A DNA stretch of 64,000 nt from Flavobacterium urocaniciphilum (GTDB lineage Bacteria; Bacteroidota; Bacteroidia; Flavobacteriales; Flavobacteriaceae), in NCBI RefSeq assembly GCF_900110615.1, contig NZ_FOEI01000007.1, positions 79,484 to 143,483 of the forward strand. The letters run 5' to 3'. Under the pieces are notes generated by a model, which saw only the letters and a program-made list of their open reading frames with translations, ran no database searches and had not been told where the DNA came from. Of this stretch, positions 61,411 to 64,000 are shown in pieces. How positions within the stretch are numbered: the first letter of the stretch is position 1; each line of letters starts with the position of its first letter. The translations under genes and the position numbers were made by a program.

Positions 61411-64000
61411 ATGAAAAAATTACTACTTTTATGCATTATGTTATTTTCATTGATAACAAATGCACAATTAAATGTAAATAATACTCTTTATTCCCCTGCC
61501 GATTTAATTTTAAGTAAATTAATTGGTCCGGGTTTAGCGGTTTCTAATGTTAAATATAACAATAGTGCTGCAAATGCTTTTGTTACAAATAATCAATTAG
61601 GATTTTATTCAACGGGTTCTACTGCTACAAACTTAGGACTTACTAGTGGTTTAATTATGACAAATGGTTCGGCTACTGGAGCTATTGGTCCTAATTCTGC
61701 TAATGGAAGTACAACAGCTTCAAATACTCCAATGAATGGAGATCCAGATTTGAGTTTGATTACTACAATGAGTATCAATAATATTTGTATTTTAGAATTT
61801 GACTTCGTTCCACTTGGTCCTGAAGTTAAATTTGAATATGTTTTTGCTTCTGAGGAATATCCAGAATATGTTAATTCTAGTTTTAATGATGTTTTTGGTT
61901 TCTTTTTAAGTGGTCCTGGAATTTCTGGACCTTTTTCAAATGGAGCAAAAAATATCGCTTTGTTACCAAATTCAACAACACCAATTTCAATTAATAATGT
62001 AAATTGTGGTAATGCATCAGGATGTCCGGCTACATTGCCTGGAAATACAAATTGTGCTTATTATGTAAATAACTGTGGTGGTGCTCATATACAGTATGAT
62101 GGATTCACTACTGTTTTAACAGCAAGATCTGAAGTGCAGTGTGGTCAAACATATCATATTAAATTAGCCTTAGCAGATGCTGGGGATTCTGCATTTGATT
62201 CAGCTGTATTTTTTAAAGAAAAAAGTTTTTCGGTTCCTTCAGTTAATTTAGGAGGAGATATGGTTGGGCCAAGTGAGGCTTGTTGTGGAGATAGCTTGCC
62301 ATTTACTACTCCTTTTAATCAAACAGATTATCCTGGAGCAATTCACTATTGGTATTTTAATAATGTTTTAGTGTATACTTCTACAACTTCAAATACATAT
62401 ATATTAAGTGATTTGACTTGTACAGATGGAATTATGAAAGTTATTGTTAAACCTTATCCTTCTCAAAATTGTACATTCGAAGATGAAATTGTAATCAATT
62501 ATAAAGAAGGTCCGGTTTTAAATACTCCAAATCCGTTAACTTTATGTTCGGATAATCCTGCTACTGCTACAGGAGTTTTTGATTTAAATTTACAAATTAA
62601 TGCAATTGTACCAAATTATGATTCTAGTTTTGATGAGTTAGGATTTTATTTAACATATGATGATGCATTTGATGATACAAATGTTATTCCTCAATCGCAA
62701 TGGCATACTTTCAACGGAACAAATGATCAATCTATCTTTTTAGGTTATTCTAATTTTATGACTTCTGGAAACGTATGCCGTTCTATAAAAGAATTTAAAT
62801 TGAAATTTGTAAACTGCGACGATACAGTTTGTAGTCTTACTCCAAATTCAACTTTATTTGATTTAACTACAAGAAAACCTATTATTTTTAACGGTTTTGA
62901 TCCAACTAAATATTCGATCAGTTTCCACCACGATATGGCATCTGCTGTAGCTGGAACTGGAGCGATTACTCCTGAAAATGCATATGTTACTTCAACAAAT
63001 CCAGAGGAAATTTATGTTAGATATTGGGAAAATTTAGTTCCATTAAATAAACAATTTACTCAATTTACATTACAAGCAAGTCAGTCTAACTATGCAGGTA
63101 CTGATGGTACTTTAACTTTTTGTAAAGATGATGTAGTGGTTTATAATTTAGCTGATTATATTACTGGAGAACAAACAGGAGGAACTTGGTCAATAGTTTC
63201 TGGTTCAGGAGCAAATGTAAATTTAGCTGCTGGTACAATTGCTTCTAATAATAGTGCTGCTAATTATGTTTTACAATATACGGTTAATGCAAGTCCAACT
63301 TGTCCTACAGATGTAAGTACAGTTACCGTTACAATAAATGCTGTTTGTGGTGCGCAAACACCTCCAAACATGGTGCTTTGTGATAATTTAAACGATGGTG
63401 TAGAAATTTTTAATTTATCATTACAAAATGCTGCAATTTTAGGTACATTAAGTAGTGCTGATTACACAGTTTCATACCATACAAGTGCTGCCAATGCAAC
63501 AAGTGGCGCAGCGCCTATTACTCCAAATAATGCTTATCCAAATATTTCAAATCCTCAGACTATTTATATTAGAGTAATTAAAAATTCTGATGGATCTCTT
63601 TTTGATGATAGTAAATTTTTCGATTTAATTGTTGTAGCTCCTCCAACTGTAACTAGTTTTACAGGAACAGCTTCAATATGTAATGGTTCATCAACGAATT
63701 TAACTTTTGTTGGAACGCCAAACACAATTGTTACCTATTCAGATGGAACTTCAACGTTAACTACACCTTTAGATGCCACTGGTAATGGTTCTGTAACAGT
63801 AACTCCAACTGCAACTACTACTTATACTTTATCAGGTATTGCTACAACGGGTACTCCAGTTTGTACAAATACTGCTACAGGAAGTGTTACGATTACAGTT
63901 AACAATCCTCCAGTAGCTGGTACGGATGGTTCTACTACTGTTTGTGAAACAAGTGCAGCTGTAATTGATTTATACTCATTAATTACAGGTGAACAAGCCG
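61411..64000 (+). CDS. Choice-of-anchor L domain surface protein, 3' partial
   Basis: The frame is open from ATG 61411 to the window end (863 complete codons). It starts with a signal peptide (MKKLLLLCIMLFSLITNAQ). A choice-of-anchor L domain covers about residues 20-240, with FEYVFASEEYPEYV, GFFLSGPGISGPF and the Cys-rich VNCGNASGCPATLPG and CAYYVNNCGGAH. Repeated beta-domains follow (LCSDNPATATGVFDLNL; MVLCDNLNDGVEIFNLSLQ), similar in type to the CDD modules of the protein at 11973. Such proteins usually end in a T9SS sorting domain, outside the window. It is probably exported via SprA to the cell surface. Confidence 0.88.
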   Translation, partial: MKKLLLLCIMLFSLITNAQLNVNNTLYSPADLILSKLIGPGLAVSNVKYNNSAANAFVTNNQLGFYSTGSTATNLGLTSGLIMTNGSATGAIGPNSANGSTTASNTPMNGDPDLSLITTMSINNICILEFDFVPLGPEVKFEYVFASEEYPEYVNSSFNDVFGFFLSGPGISGPFSNGAKNIALLPNSTTPISINNVNCGNASGCPATLPGNTNCAYYVNNCGGAHIQYDGFTTVLTARSEVQCGQTYHIKLALADAGDSAFDSAVFFKEKSFSVPSVNLGGDMVGPSEACCGDSLPFTTPFNQTDYPGAIHYWYFNNVLVYTSTTSNTYILSDLTCTDGIMKVIVKPYPSQNCTFEDEIVINYKEGPVLNTPNPLTLCSDNPATATGVFDLNLQINAIVPNYDSSFDELGFYLTYDDAFDDTNVIPQSQWHTFNGTNDQSIFLGYSNFMTSGNVCRSIKEFKLKFVNCDDTVCSLTPNSTLFDLTTRKPIIFNGFDPTKYSISFHHDMASAVAGTGAITPENAYVTSTNPEEIYVRYWENLVPLNKQFTQFTLQASQSNYAGTDGTLTFCKDDVVVYNLADYITGEQTGGTWSIVSGSGANVNLAAGTIASNNSAANYVLQYTVNASPTCPTDVSTVTVTINAVCGAQTPPNMVLCDNLNDGVEIFNLSLQNAAILGTLSSADYTVSYHTSAANATSGAAPITPNNAYPNISNPQTIYIRVIKNSDGSLFDDSKFFDLIVVAPPTVTSFTGTASICNGSSTNLTFVGTPNTIVTYSDGTSTLTTPLDATGNGSVTVTPTATTTYTLSGIATTGTPVCTNTATGSVTITVNNPPVAGTDGSTTVCETSAAVIDLYSLITGEQA

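Noticed and set aside
1..64000. tRNA or rRNA genes
   Set aside because: No stretch in the gaps reads as a cloverleaf or conserved rRNA segment.

Overview
The window looks like a chromosomal segment of a low-GC member of the Flavobacteriaceae, probably Flavobacterium or a close relative. The evidence is the gene content: alternative complex III followed by an aa3-type oxidase, SprA of the type IX secretion system, a RemB-like gliding protein, T9SS-type surface proteins, and a fused malic enzyme/phosphotransacetylase. Intergenic regions carry the Bacteroidota -7 promoter motif (TAnnTTTG) and short repeats. No rRNA, tRNA or CRISPR array was seen.

Layout. 1-9441: respiratory operon actB(partial)-actC-actD-actE-actF-coxB-coxA, closed by a terminator. 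9532-11225: umuC-umuD. 11226-15211: a two-gene cassette (lipoprotein plus large T9SS-type surface protein) bounded by two copies of the last 113 bp of umuD. 15407-17969 (minus): mgtE, ksgA and a DUF4286 gene. 18346-34788: housekeeping and motility genes ruvB, queG, maeB, ruvA, sprA, gcvH, a VanZ-like gene, deoC and a remB-like gene. 34854-48492: an AT-rich accessory island of hypothetical secreted proteins and lipoproteins. It contains a lanthipeptide-like RiPP locus: membrane-anchored TPR/AraC regulator, 69-residue precursor, secreted prolyl oligopeptidase, and a split LanB dehydratase. A solitary XRE regulator and two near-identical copies of a 183-bp element follow. 48669-54130: cyoE, two oxidase subunit III genes, a subunit IV-like gene, a Cys-less Sco-like gene, a Sco gene, DUF420 and a small membrane protein. 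54312-61306: DUF4403 lipoprotein, tolC-like, periplasmic adaptor, tsaB, mscS-like, dodecin and nfu-like genes. 61411 to the end: a choice-of-anchor L surface protein that runs out of the window.

How the genes work together. The first and fifth blocks together encode most of a quinol-to-oxygen chain: complex III, oxidase subunits I-IV, heme O synthesis and copper insertion. SprA would export the large surface proteins. The RiPP locus is the best candidate for an undescribed system. Its regulator gene and precursor gene share a TTCATGAA-centred palindromic site at similar distances upstream of predicted -7 boxes. The secreted prolyl oligopeptidase lies between precursor and dehydratase as a candidate leader peptidase. 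No LanC cyclase or dedicated exporter is visible. Three places show recent rearrangement: the umuD tail duplication, the 183-bp repeat pair, and a related palindrome at the mgtE stop codon flanked by a 9-bp duplication.
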